NCBI GenBank assembly: GCA_030248225.1
Contig: JASANE010007249.1
Coordinates: 79,480-143,479 of the forward strand
DNA from: Trileptium ribeirensis
Taxonomy: Eukaryota; Nematoda; Enoplea; Enoplida; Thoracostomopsidae
DNA: 64,000 nucleotides
Direction: 5' to 3'
Below, piece by piece: positions 57,901 to 63,984 of the stretch. The notes under the pieces are model-generated. The model had not been told where the DNA came from. It worked only from the letters and a program-made list of their open reading frames with translations, and did no database searches. How positions within the stretch are numbered: position 1 is the stretch's first letter; each line of letters begins with the position of its first letter. Both the position numbers and the translations under genes were made by a program.

Positions 57901-60550
57901 TGCAGAAGTACCTAAACTGACAGAAGGATTACGTAGGAGAATATTAGATACTTACGGTGAACCCGAAATAGTTAGTAATCCCCAAGACTATGTCATTGTA
58001 GGCTCAGGAGTTATAGGAAGCCCTGAACCAGGCCCTAGTGAACAAAACCCTGGTCCTTCAAGTGCACCCGATCCACCTCAGGAGGATTCCCCTCCTCCCG
58101 CAAACCAACCCCAAGCAATACCTGAGAAAGAAACTTTCGACGCATTAATTAAAGTAGGATACGCCTGTGAAAGCCCTATGGTCCTATTAAGACCCGAACA
58201 AGTGAAAGACACTGGAGAAGGTTTATACTTACCACACTTTAGCCAAGAACCAGATAAGAACTTAGTAACAATTATTCCTCGATTACAACAACAAGACGAC
58301 AAGTTTGGTCCTATTCGAACATATTTACAGAAAGGAACTCTTCCTGAAGAACCTAAAAATGCTGTCACACTAAAATTAGAATCACACCACTATCGTATCT
58401 GCCCTACAACACAAATCTTGTATCTACATCCAATCTTGCCAAATGATCATCGCCCGAAACTTTGTGTTCCTCGTCGACTTATTCCCCATATCTTGAAGCA
58501 TGAGCACGATACCCTATTTGGAGGCCACCCAGGCCGTGATAGACTTATGAGTAAACTTAAGCAATTTTATTATTGGGAAAACATGAGCAAACATGTTGAA
58601 GATTATGTGAAGAGATGCGTAACCTGCCAAAAGTCTCGTAACTTACCTCAGAATGTCCGAGCTGCCCTAGGCGACCTACCTCAAGCCAGCGCCCCTATGC
58701 ATCGGATGTACGTTGACATCCTTGATATTCGAGTTGAATCCCGTACTGGAAATAAGTACGTACTTGCTTTTATTGATCAATTTACCAAGTTTGTTATTGC
58801 CGTCGCCATCCCTAACCAAACAGCTCGCACTGTAGCCCAAGTATTTATCAAAGAAGTTGTATGCCGACATGGCGCACCTGCTGAATTAGTATCCGATCAA
58901 GGTCGATGTTTCATTTCCGACCTCATGCAAGCCTTATGTGCTGAACTACGTACCTTCAAGCGTGAAACGCTAAGTTATAATCCGAAAGCCAATGGCGAAA
59001 TAGAAAGATTTAATCGCAGCCTACTTTTCTTGTTACGAGCAGCCCTACCACCTGATGATCATACAACCTGGGATGAACTGTTACCCTATTGTATAATGTC
59101 TTATAATTCGTCAGTGCATACAACTACCCGATATCCTCCGTTTCTGTTGATGTACGGATATTACCCCAGAGTCCCAGGAGATATCTCCTCGCCAGCTGAC
59201 TGGGAAAAGTACCCCGGAGCTGAAGCTTATCGTACTAATGTACAAAGATGGCTTGCCACTATTAGAGAAAATGCATACCGTTCAATGCAAGCCGCCCGTG
59301 AATACCGTAAGCAGTATTATAACCGGAAAACTAAAATTCCTCCATATAAAGTTGGAGATGAAGTGTGGGTGTATCGATACCACACAACCCCTGGTTTATC
59401 GCGTAAACTTGAACAAAGATGGTGTGGACCGTATCAAATATTAAAGGTCATACCGCCATGTCTCCAAATACGCCTTACAGCGCAAAGTCATGCGAAAAGG
59501 CATCTTGTGCATTTTAATCGCACTAAACCCTGTTATCGCCCACTTCGTACTTTTCCAGGTATGGAAGATCCTTTACAGGACGTACCTGATGAACATTTGC
59601 AAACCCCATTGGAATATCCCACTGAAACGATCAACGCCGATCGTCTGTTTATCCGCGAAGTCCAAGCCGCGGACCCCGAATCAATCGCTGAAATGCGACA
59701 ATCATTTGCTCCTGATTATTCCCGCGAACGAGCGGATGAAACCGAACCTGCGGATGACGTTGAGCCCGCAGCGAATTTAACCCAAGCACAAGCTGATATT
59801 CACTTAGCCGCCATGGATACTAATATACCTAACCGATTACCTATAGTTGATCCTAACCGGACGCCTCAATATGATTGGCCCGGAATTTCTCAGGAACTTA
59901 TTACTCAAAACGCATCTCAATTACCTTATTTGCCAGATAATTATACTGGTCCTCTGCCTGAATATGGCGAACATACAGTACCTATAACGCGGAAAGAATA
60001 CCGCCGAACCGATGAACTATTATCACCTAACTTCGAAGGATTCGATGAGTTTGGAAACCCGATCCTTGCGCCCCAAGTTACTTTACCCGCTGAGGAGGAA
60101 CAATACCCTCACCGGAAGACTCCGTATTTGTTACCCGCTGAGGACGAACAATTCCCTCACCGGACGCCCCCGTATTCAACTAGCCCGTATAACCGCTGCG
60201 ATTTAGAATTAGCTGCCACTTGGGCACCGAAACCCAAATATCCCCCTGGCACACCCCCCGAACAGAATATATACACCCCCAAAAAGAGCCACACACCACC
60301 CCTACCCACCCCCACAAAGAAAGAAAACCCCACATTTCTCCCCCCCCCAAAACAAAACACCCACCCATACCCCCCCCCCAAAAAAACAACAACAAACACC
60401 ACACACCCCACCCCCCCCAACACCAAAAAACAAAGCAAACCCACCCCCCCCTACCTCCCCCCCCCCCCCCCCCCAACACCCCAACAACCCCACACACCCC
60501 ACCCAACAACAAAACCCACACAAACCTGTAAATCAGCCCCGTTCATTTAG
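49520..60550 (+). CDS. Ty3/gypsy-class retroelement polyprotein with envelope-like domain upstream of protease-pol
   Basis: The frame is open for 11 kb without a stop. The first ATG is at 49520 (earlier in-frame codons lack ATG), giving about 3,676 residues. Order seen: acidic Val/Asp/Glu/Asn-rich region (about 1-830); unassigned globular region (about 830-1180); acidic linker; internal signal-like segment (about 1262-1284); ectodomain with RSKR site (1416-1419), hydrophobic fusion-like stretch and coiled coil; membrane anchor (about 1833-1855); basic linker; aspartic protease with LIDTGA (D2003); reverse transcriptase with YIDD (D2463, D2464); RNase H (D2610); zinc-binding and DDE integrase (D3066, D3126, E3162) with GPY module (WCGPY, 3301); acidic/proline-rich tail. 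Usual families place env after pol in a separate, often spliced, frame. No canonical Gag or CCHC knuckle was recognised. Intact coding implies recent activity or selection. A likely continuation lies at 60555-61757. Confidence 0.9.
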   Translation: MILEVANEIMEVANESMDIVNENINEDMDVADSCSSRFGDNFPVAGAEEISPCGPVAGADEISPCGFDNAGMRPGTTSCRISGIPSSLEMIDVDVDEAENNFNFYSSSETGPCCVVRENIGHCDVSRITAVRAGGNARSDRIPATSMYRAMAFTLAASGSNSYISCSASNNRRVKDPGVEATNDFMVQPAQPSSALPCEVSMKPVEKWDEPGMMETESADQGAKSVAISPSPVQNTKDCIYPCHESYGVNVCETDGNVSRPVVECDVSCVSPFRRALENSDEIDIVEVCLKPADIIMGQEVNFPPSLTRGSPVIGSFLDADRGCPRRPCPCGGTERFATVRTEEADVIVGAEMIAWGPSRHGSEVDWVIEFDRSKHCEVPIASTVEVDEVIEFDSSTLGESASPVVGARNDGPVDEVKANCCVNVVAVVDSNVVGDNAVDVVEVVDSNVVAVNVVETTADVGDSVDVADLNPLSSRKLVKETAVDPPCPCGGREQVAYCLTEDTSMIIGSKQSYISTCLGSVQARACSIGSSGADRSQCPDTEVVEVNDLSNIVDSSRTVEDSNEYNVVEASEVLEVTSRVNVVDSNEVVEISKVSNVDEVVELSEVIENEKVSTVDAQIGTDCEIPDTEDDDNNDNDESDSENEDEQEVWLYWQDPYRACYRRQNTPPPHEWDSTGKWECQRPSKESSQASKAELTVENNINKDLSQSEESLVSEESSEDEECDQEIAKIMERSEDVVQVEDPIEGVPSMPLGNLGESNNEEARDVESEVDPSLLNLYCSSEIEPSSRMSSVEFNTTPDMFLSEEPEAVDNNNDNNNMDFNWTQETLSEYVNEERTKRLRELDERLHKLFRMDFDNNVPIEFGTLRVMTNEERNRLLGPDYMFTIPSEKVKTMKYRYPRIEFTPFQPNPGDRDEKRMENAEFIVPDKCLGLEWHCLPQPRILFYRRTLIVIEQLNNLARLFEIRSDACSQPELKRDATVLAHLLGVVSPIEHRTSGIYISIVALASLELLLELVGKCVNGHTLRQVIEETYKAELSYRPTCLKCGENHLDLSKPLILPESECYFDGYYGRWSYTGTLFTSCAFIDLDGTIWPRWSYFIGLGTQSARVSYRSSNLEFHELIKQAPYLLDIIFRNQGTQGIPINELVQHITEHTTFENESHRQDRQKLIKAQLQLLRHPVASLTCEAPVRSTSVEDLDQQLADAMEEYLDETDTDPETDNNQINEDISLPCQDEVELEPVPEEPQQTPVASNPLVGYRTSTLVNGICGVLLVMWLALISTTHAVSTPMSEKISRLGVVVNSQVGVVVEPQGLMITSDQLTYLPVVLQLTLRHWRPDMRAPSDEVTPCLLYNADGSCSSDCCYWSNCTTDPQLYKTMRELGTELSGTYNGVLDISYYSNLMRSFCDNNLHFCHDDPKRSKRFVTLIAAAAGAVSGFLGMGMSISNGIHIHNMGNQMHAIRTYMRDTLEATLRNTKEIKKLTQANEELYAFLHHSMQEVVDMVEQVRCSQHRAVMQVNQMLLTHTVRANIRSSVQAIMQSMLSGELTPTVVDALMLRRLFKMDPRISQSILAREPNLAYQFGRVLPVNVDLNTFRFGFILQLPLPTTNDVRPYFRIYNTGWNVPATRTHVKLPLPEYAARVSSSRFEVLNLAACKRRPGIAFCEPHALVTDQRIHCLDWIISGDLVSEYTKSKCQNRSLIGPLDNGTDVYTTMQGVLLRTSEEKLVITDKRHFAHITQGQSRIVPDHGVVWMPHGNYTQLIVGSLMLTSMLQPEELMVRVGPNISMDQLSNTKLKPLTWSSLENAKAINLQVAQIAKDQLHKVIALPALEYTGLSPYAIITIVIGIIVLGYGLYKCKLPFRCPHCLPRWFPGKSRVDNRPIELTPTTQWMMTSPEASTTSYTDEAHVMTPLQKAESTASLPSPDRTRRTSRTPRRYTRKRPTPSAPSDEGMVFIDDGELFANPIRRLRSRSRTGVVTKRVNALKANNTPLIINTTILGTPVNTLIDTGADVSILSQATAARLGLVPRESTNTRIVSATQQELSISGVVKVPITIGTLTVPCEFQVTNDTPYECILGTDFMAFLPQVAINFKDRCLDLSNGSEKCSVPFADQADYHPPVINVVSRQYVQVPPNTELFINAIPEIAQPPIGQALFVPDPLILDLAIAHALVLTGQRLIPVAVMNFGNLPTAIHAGQTIGHIEILDDSAVELLYDQNNLLLNLGPPKRVKQCNRLGLTTDNVVQVINEQKKAIDTERSIQILGEINFSNTSMTPFQLKQLKTVISENADVFSTHPFDLGRCGIHQHKINTGNARPIKQVPYRLAHSLREPLREELNNMVEAGLITPSDSPWGSPIVYVTKSDGTLRLCVDFRKLNLVAERDVYPLPRIDDILGCLRDTKFMSSLDLNKGFWQLELDPETKEKTSFVTVHGQYEYNVLPFGLNSSPGAFQRCMSIVLKGLEWERCLIYIDDILIFSPSFDRHLVDLVTVLDRFRKANLKLKPSKCQFGQKQLKYLGHIISSEGVRPDPEKTVAIDNYKRPETLKQLQSFLGLVGYYHKFIPQYSDICEPLNGLRRKDSEFKWTPQCEEAFNKLRKALVEEPLLIYPDFTKPFVLQTDASGYALGAVLSQKTDKGVQPIAYASKSLVDYQRRYPAIEAEALAIRWAAQHFKHYLLGHEFHVETDHKPLKALFDRPPRNSRLAQWRNELLMEFGGFDITYRPGKANANADALSRDPQHDVEPPLSSDSEEEQDEEEEYRKRVAMLSRKNGSKRKRQDETPEQRAANDKFVKRTLKKLQQMMPNAEVPKLTEGLRRRILDTYGEPEIVSNPQDYVIVGSGVIGSPEPGPSEQNPGPSSAPDPPQEDSPPPANQPQAIPEKETFDALIKVGYACESPMVLLRPEQVKDTGEGLYLPHFSQEPDKNLVTIIPRLQQQDDKFGPIRTYLQKGTLPEEPKNAVTLKLESHHYRICPTTQILYLHPILPNDHRPKLCVPRRLIPHILKHEHDTLFGGHPGRDRLMSKLKQFYYWENMSKHVEDYVKRCVTCQKSRNLPQNVRAALGDLPQASAPMHRMYVDILDIRVESRTGNKYVLAFIDQFTKFVIAVAIPNQTARTVAQVFIKEVVCRHGAPAELVSDQGRCFISDLMQALCAELRTFKRETLSYNPKANGEIERFNRSLLFLLRAALPPDDHTTWDELLPYCIMSYNSSVHTTTRYPPFLLMYGYYPRVPGDISSPADWEKYPGAEAYRTNVQRWLATIRENAYRSMQAAREYRKQYYNRKTKIPPYKVGDEVWVYRYHTTPGLSRKLEQRWCGPYQILKVIPPCLQIRLTAQSHAKRHLVHFNRTKPCYRPLRTFPGMEDPLQDVPDEHLQTPLEYPTETINADRLFIREVQAADPESIAEMRQSFAPDYSRERADETEPADDVEPAANLTQAQADIHLAAMDTNIPNRLPIVDPNRTPQYDWPGISQELITQNASQLPYLPDNYTGPLPEYGEHTVPITRKEYRRTDELLSPNFEGFDEFGNPILAPQVTLPAEEEQYPHRKTPYLLPAEDEQFPHRTPPYSTSPYNRCDLELAATWAPKPKYPPGTPPEQNIYTPKKSHTPPLPTPTKKENPTFLPPPKQNTHPYPPPKKTTTNTTHPTPPNTKKQSKPTPPYLPPPPPPTPQQPHTPHPTTKPTQTCKSAPFI
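51991..53290 (+). other. Unassigned globular region of the polyprotein (Gag position)
   Basis: Codons about 825-1257 have normal globular composition with helical stretches (YVNEERTKRLRELDERLHKL), conserved-looking Trp/Cys/Tyr residues and a CLKCGENH pair-of-cysteines motif that is not a CCHC knuckle. It sits where Gag would be expected, between the disordered N-terminus and the envelope-like block, and may be a diverged capsid. I cannot identify it. Confidence 0.4.
53300..55090 (+). other. F-type (baculovirus F / errantivirus-like) envelope domain within the polyprotein
   Basis: About 600 codons. A hydrophobic segment at about residues 1262-1284 ends in THA, a good signal-peptidase site. 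Early in the ectodomain is a GVVVEPQG-type strand like the beginning of baculovirus F and gypsy Env. A furin-type RSKR at 53765-53776 is followed directly by a Gly/Ala-rich hydrophobic stretch, then a heptad-like helix. Potential N-glycosylation sites include NCT, NRS, NGT, NYT and NIS. A single membrane-spanning stretch at about 55016-55084 is followed by a Cys/Pro-containing then basic cytoplasmic linker. These are the parts of a class I fusion glycoprotein. The family name is inferred from layout, not from a search. Confidence 0.8.
55470..55800 (+). other. Retropepsin-like aspartic protease domain
   Basis: The LIDTGADVSIL active-site loop (catalytic Asp codon at 55526) is followed about 75 codons later by ECILGTDFM, the usual second hallmark (hydrophobic-LG-D). 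It lies directly after the envelope cytoplasmic linker in the same frame and would be expected to process the polyprotein. Confidence 0.92.
56430..57180 (+). other. Reverse transcriptase domain (Ty3/gypsy type)
   Basis: Conserved blocks in order: SPWGSPIVYVTKSDGTLRL, CVDFRKLN, YPLPRIDDIL, SSLDLNKGFWQ, TSFVT, LPFGLNSSPGAFQR, and the catalytic YIDDILIFS (Asp codons at 56906 and 56909), then KCQFG and YLGHIIS. All blocks and the catalytic aspartates are intact. Confidence 0.97.
57290..57700 (+). other. RNase H domain
   Basis: Begins FVLQTDASGYALGAVLSQ (first catalytic Asp codon at 57347), with YPAIEAEALAI carrying the Glu and VETDHKPL the next Asp. It ends at GKANANADALSR, the usual end of Ty3/gypsy RNase H. 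Intact. Confidence 0.95.
58470..59540 (+). other. Integrase domain (HHCC, DDE, GPY module)
   Basis: The zinc-binding region has HEHDTLFGGHPG and CVTCQ. The catalytic core has VDILDI (Asp codon 58715), VSDQGRCF (58895) and GEIERFNR (Glu codon 59003), with the expected 35 residues between the second Asp and the Glu. The C-terminal GPY module reads KLEQRWCGPYQILKV. All are intact. There is no chromodomain. Confidence 0.95.
60082..60177 (+). repeat. Two-copy 48-bp in-frame tandem repeat
   Basis: TTACCCGCTGAGGA begins each copy (60082 and 60130), followed by CGAACAAT/GGAACAAT, CCCTCACCGGA and CCGTATT. It encodes two PAE-E-Q-PHR-PY units near the end of the polyprotein tail. Confidence 0.85.
60232..60526 (+). 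repeat. Strand-asymmetric A/C-only tract with long C runs
   Basis: Over nearly 300 bp the + strand is almost purely A and C, with C runs up to about 18 long near 60460-60475; the minus strand is correspondingly G/T-rich with strong G-quadruplex potential. G and T fade out from about 60235 and return at about 60527. Three frames are open simply because T is absent. The tract coincides with the switch from the polyprotein frame to the 60555-61757 frame. It may be a simple-sequence expansion or a sequencing/assembly artefact. Confidence 0.9.
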
Positions 60551-60554
60551 TCGA

Positions 60555-61757
60555 TTGCTCTCACCGGACGACTTATCTCCCGTGAGACCTACACCATTTT
60601 CCCCACCATTTAGAGATGATCACGTTGGACCCTACCATCTTCGATCTCGAAACACCCAAGCTGAACCACCTCCCAAACCACCCAGACAATCAGAAACAGT
60701 ACACACAAGAGACTCTCACATACCAGAAACAGCATTTATGGGAAGACATACTAGGAGAAAGATAGCTGAAGAAGTCATACGAGACTTCTTAGCTGAGGAA
60801 GAGGAACGAAGACGTGGAGCAGTAGAAGGAACTGAGAGTAGTTCTCAAGCTGCAACTGAATTATTAGAACACTTCGCAGGAAGCACAACACCTGTACCAG
60901 AAACCGCACGTTATTTACATGAACAAGTACAACCACTTTTGGAGGAGACAATTACTAAGACCCGCCGAGGTCGACCTCCAAAACAAAGAGTAGTAATTGA
61001 AAGTGCATCAGAAGAATCGGAAACTGAATTAAGCAGAATTAGACAAGGAATAGCACGAGTACTCAGTGATGATGAACCTACCCCAACCGCTTCGCCGCAA
61101 CGCAGTCATACGCGCAGGCAAGAACCTGCATCGCAGCGTGGAACACACGCAAAACCGCGCACTATTAACAATGTTAAGCAAGTAATCGCAAGTACTGCCG
61201 CACTTAGGCATACGCAAACCGCAACTAATGTTACTTGGACCAGAGCTGGATCGTCAATGATACCAAAAATGGGAACTAAAGCTTATAGTTTATGTAAACC
61301 GATTAAGTCGCAGAAAGATAATGTCAGTCAGAAATACCCAATACCCGTAACTAGAAGAAGTGAACCTGTCCAACGACAGGATATACCAACCAACCGCCGT
61401 GAAATGCCGCATAGACAAGCCCACGAACGCCGTTGGCAACCACCCGATACAATTCCGACCGCTGAAGCCTTCCGTAGGACGGCCCAGCGACCTAATGAAG
61501 ACCGTGCCGGTCGAAGGCAAACTTTCCCTGTCCGACCACCGACACGAGTCGATCCTTCCAGTAGACAAGCAAGCAGCCGAGCAATGTATTCACCTTATTT
61601 AGACTTTATGGATCAACCTGGTGTCGAACATACCATTCGTCACCACCCTGAAAGAATTCCTAACTACCCATGGGGACGTAGACCACTACGCCCTGAAGAC
61701 TTTGGACTTCAAACCGTTCGAACACCGCGACCACCACCCCGTCGAGGACGACAATAG
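60555..61757 (+). CDS. Likely C-terminal continuation of the polyprotein in the next frame
   Basis: Open to a TAG at 61755-61757. The frame has no ATG near its nominal start and is open upstream through the A/C tract back to about 60213, overlapping the polyprotein end. Reading through gives natural text just before the nominal start (SFSRLLSPDDLSPVRP). The product is charged and mostly disordered, with YHLRSRNTQ, a coil-like EEVIRDFLAEEEERRRG segment, an AT-hook-like RRGRPPKQR, and an Arg/Pro-rich end. It is most simply the polyprotein C-terminus displaced by an indel in the A/C tract; a programmed +1 frameshift is the alternative. No known domain. Confidence 0.65.
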   Translation: MLSPDDLSPVRPTPFSPPFRDDHVGPYHLRSRNTQAEPPPKPPRQSETVHTRDSHIPETAFMGRHTRRKIAEEVIRDFLAEEEERRRGAVEGTESSSQAATELLEHFAGSTTPVPETARYLHEQVQPLLEETITKTRRGRPPKQRVVIESASEESETELSRIRQGIARVLSDDEPTPTASPQRSHTRRQEPASQRGTHAKPRTINNVKQVIASTAALRHTQTATNVTWTRAGSSMIPKMGTKAYSLCKPIKSQKDNVSQKYPIPVTRRSEPVQRQDIPTNRREMPHRQAHERRWQPPDTIPTAEAFRRTAQRPNEDRAGRRQTFPVRPPTRVDPSSRQASSRAMYSPYLDFMDQPGVEHTIRHHPERIPNYPWGRRPLRPEDFGLQTVRTPRPPPRRGRQ

Positions 61758-61863
61758 CCGTCCTGACAGCGCTGAAATAACACTAATCCCGTTACAAACC
61801 TCGAGCTCCGACCTAAATTCGCCCTGAAGAACCGTCAGTAATGACGAAGTATTTAAATTCTAG

Positions 61864-62181
61864 ATGAATTATCTCAAAGGACCGAAGCGATACGCTAGTA
61901 TCAACAAATCGCATGAAAATTCAGTTTCCGTGCCGTATTATTTCATCGACTATTCGAAGCCGATCGAAATCTTTCTTTCCAAAGGCACTCGTTGGCCTAT
62001 GTTGTCGAACATGGCCGCCCTCGATCAAACGATTCAACATTATCCCATTGAATACAATTCCACAGAGCAAGGATATCAATTACTCGTTACCTACCTTTTT
62101 AACGAGGATCAAGCCCGTCAAGATATCAAAGATCTTCGATTGGGAGCTCGAGATCGGAATAGCCCGTTCACTACTATTTGA
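61864..62181 (+). CDS. Small ORF (105 aa), possible NADAR-like N-terminal half
   Basis: It starts at an ATG 107 bp after the previous stop and ends in TGA. The composition is protein-like. The segment MLSNMAALDQTI...IEYNSTEQGYQ...FNEDQARQDI...LGARDR follows the order of the NADAR fold's early motifs (LSN, then an S-x-E-x-x-Y/F-Q helix, then a D-x-A/E...I helix and a G/R-R segment). The C-terminal half of a NADAR domain (about 150 residues in all) is missing, so it would be truncated. The similarity is from motif memory only. It lies within the retroelement 3' part and is likely an accessory frame. Confidence 0.5.
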   Translation: MNYLKGPKRYASINKSHENSVSVPYYFIDYSKPIEIFLSKGTRWPMLSNMAALDQTIQHYPIEYNSTEQGYQLLVTYLFNEDQARQDIKDLRLGARDRNSPFTTI

Positions 62182-63310
62182 AATGATAATTATGTTTATT
62201 GAAGTGTGGATCGCTTGTGAACGTATTGTATTGACATATGGATGTACTGTAGTGGTATGAATATTTTGCTATTGTGCCTTGATATTATGTGTACTTGTAT
62301 GCAGATCATAGAAGAATCGGATAGATAGAAGAACCAAAATTTGGTGCAAGAACTTAGATTAGCGAGGACGTAAAGACAATACTAAAGTCAAAATTTTAGC
62401 AGTTTTCGAGCGTGCAATTCGAGGATTCGCGAGTTTTCATGACATTATCGATTTATTTACTTTTTAAGTATCAATTGGACTCCTGACAACAGGGTCCCTA
62501 AAGCCCTAATCCCAGTGGAACCATCTCTTCCCCAACCCCTCTGAAATTACTTCTGACAAACTTTTCCCCAAAATTTGTTAAAGTTTTAGCTTAAATACTG
62601 CTTGGAAGAGCAGCTTTATATGGCAAAAGCGCTTATCAGTAACCACCGTAAAATTAATATTTTGAATTTCGACTACCCCTGACTGCTCTAAATGTCCACT
62701 AGCGCATCATCGTCGTCTTGGTCATCATCGGCATCGTCGTCATAAAGATTTATGTCTGGATTTATTTTTGTACGGGTTCCTCCCCAGGAACCCTGTTTAA
62801 CCCTAAGAAAATGCACAGAAAGTACCCTAGGAAACGCCAAGAAATCACAAGGAAAGAGCCGTCCAAATGGGGACATAGTCCTCTCTAAAACTACAACGTT
62901 AGCCCCTGTAGAAAAGGCCCCTTAACCCATCGAAAAAAGGAACCGCAAGTTTAGTTCCCAGTAGCACTCATCGACCCGAAAAAACCACGAAAACACCCAT
63001 CAAACGACAACAAAATAGTCAAAAGTCGCAAACTTATACTTCTGTTTACGGATACTTTGAAAGTACACTAAAAGTACCTATCACCAACCGTGGTAAACTT
63101 AATAAGCTAAGTTTCAACCACCTCCTCAGAAATTTAGGACAAGTCATCGTGATAATTGTCGTAATGTTTTGACTGTGATGATTGTTTTATATCATGGTTA
63201 TGTAAGGTGTGGCAATTTAAGCAATGCAATCAAAATAGGAACGTTAAATTTTTGAAGGATCCAAGTTGCAACGATCCTGTTTAGAACACATCCCAAAGAA
63301 CACCCCTCGC

Positions 63311-63381
63311 ATAATTTTCCAACCCCAAGTATTAGGTCAAATAATTTTCCCTTTAAAAATTAAGAAAAGGTCATAAAGACC
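63311..63381 (+). repeat. 3'-region repeat, copy 1, ending in a stem-loop
   Basis: AACCCCAAGT, a GTCAA, then TTTTCCCTTTAAAAATTAAG, then GGTC-ATAAA-GACC. Copy 2 at 63911-63984 has the same order but a different stem. Confidence 0.75.
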
Positions 63382-63592
63382 GTTCGTTAGGATTTCGTAG
63401 GAAATTCTATAGGAACTTTTACAAAACCAGCAAAATCCACCAAGGAAAGTCTTAGGAGAAACCACATATTAAAGTGGACCAAAGAAAATAGACCGATCGA
63501 ACACCCGTAAAAACAATATTCAATTATAAACGACAATTTTGATACACCCAGCAGTCAAATGAAACCCCGTAAACAGTTGATTGAAACCCCGA

Positions 63593-63600
63593 TATATAAA
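63593..63600 (+). promoter_or_regulatory. Candidate TATA box TATATAAA
   Basis: TATATAAA is preceded by two GAAACCCCG phrases and followed about 30 bp later by TTTGGATTG. If the 62-64 kb region includes an LTR, this would be its U3 promoter. This is inference only. Confidence 0.3.
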
Positions 63601-63910
63601 GCCTCAATCGAAATCAACTTTGGATTGTACAATATTTTGCTAATTTATTATTATTTATTAGTAATTGTACATATGTCGCCTTTAACGACTGTAGCGGACA
63701 GGGTACATTGGTGCTCATTTTTGTAGGGCTCATGACTCCAGTGAGCCCGATTTTACCAAGGAAAAGGGGCATAGTAAAGCCCCTAACGCCGATAAATTGG
63801 GTGTAAAGAAACTAGCCGTACGAAAAGTAACAGCGAGAATACAAAGAGTTATCTAAAACACCCAAAACGAAACCTAAAATCCCCGACAAAACTACCCTTA
63901 GAACTCGTAC

Positions 63911-63984
63911 TTAATCTTCCCACCCCAAGTAAAAAGTCAATTTTCCCTTTAAAAATTAAGAGATGTAACAGATCCATACGGATC
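63911..63984 (+). repeat. 3'-region repeat, copy 2, ending in a stem-loop
   Basis: CACCCCAAGT, AAGTCAA, TTTTCCCTTTAAAAATTAAG, then GATCC-ATAC-GGATC. The stem sequence differs from copy 1 but pairing is kept. Confidence 0.75.

Noticed and set aside
60157..60523. Minus-strand Gly/Trp-rich frames over the A/C tract
   Set aside because: An artefact of a G/T-only strand, which lacks stop codons; all frames are open there.
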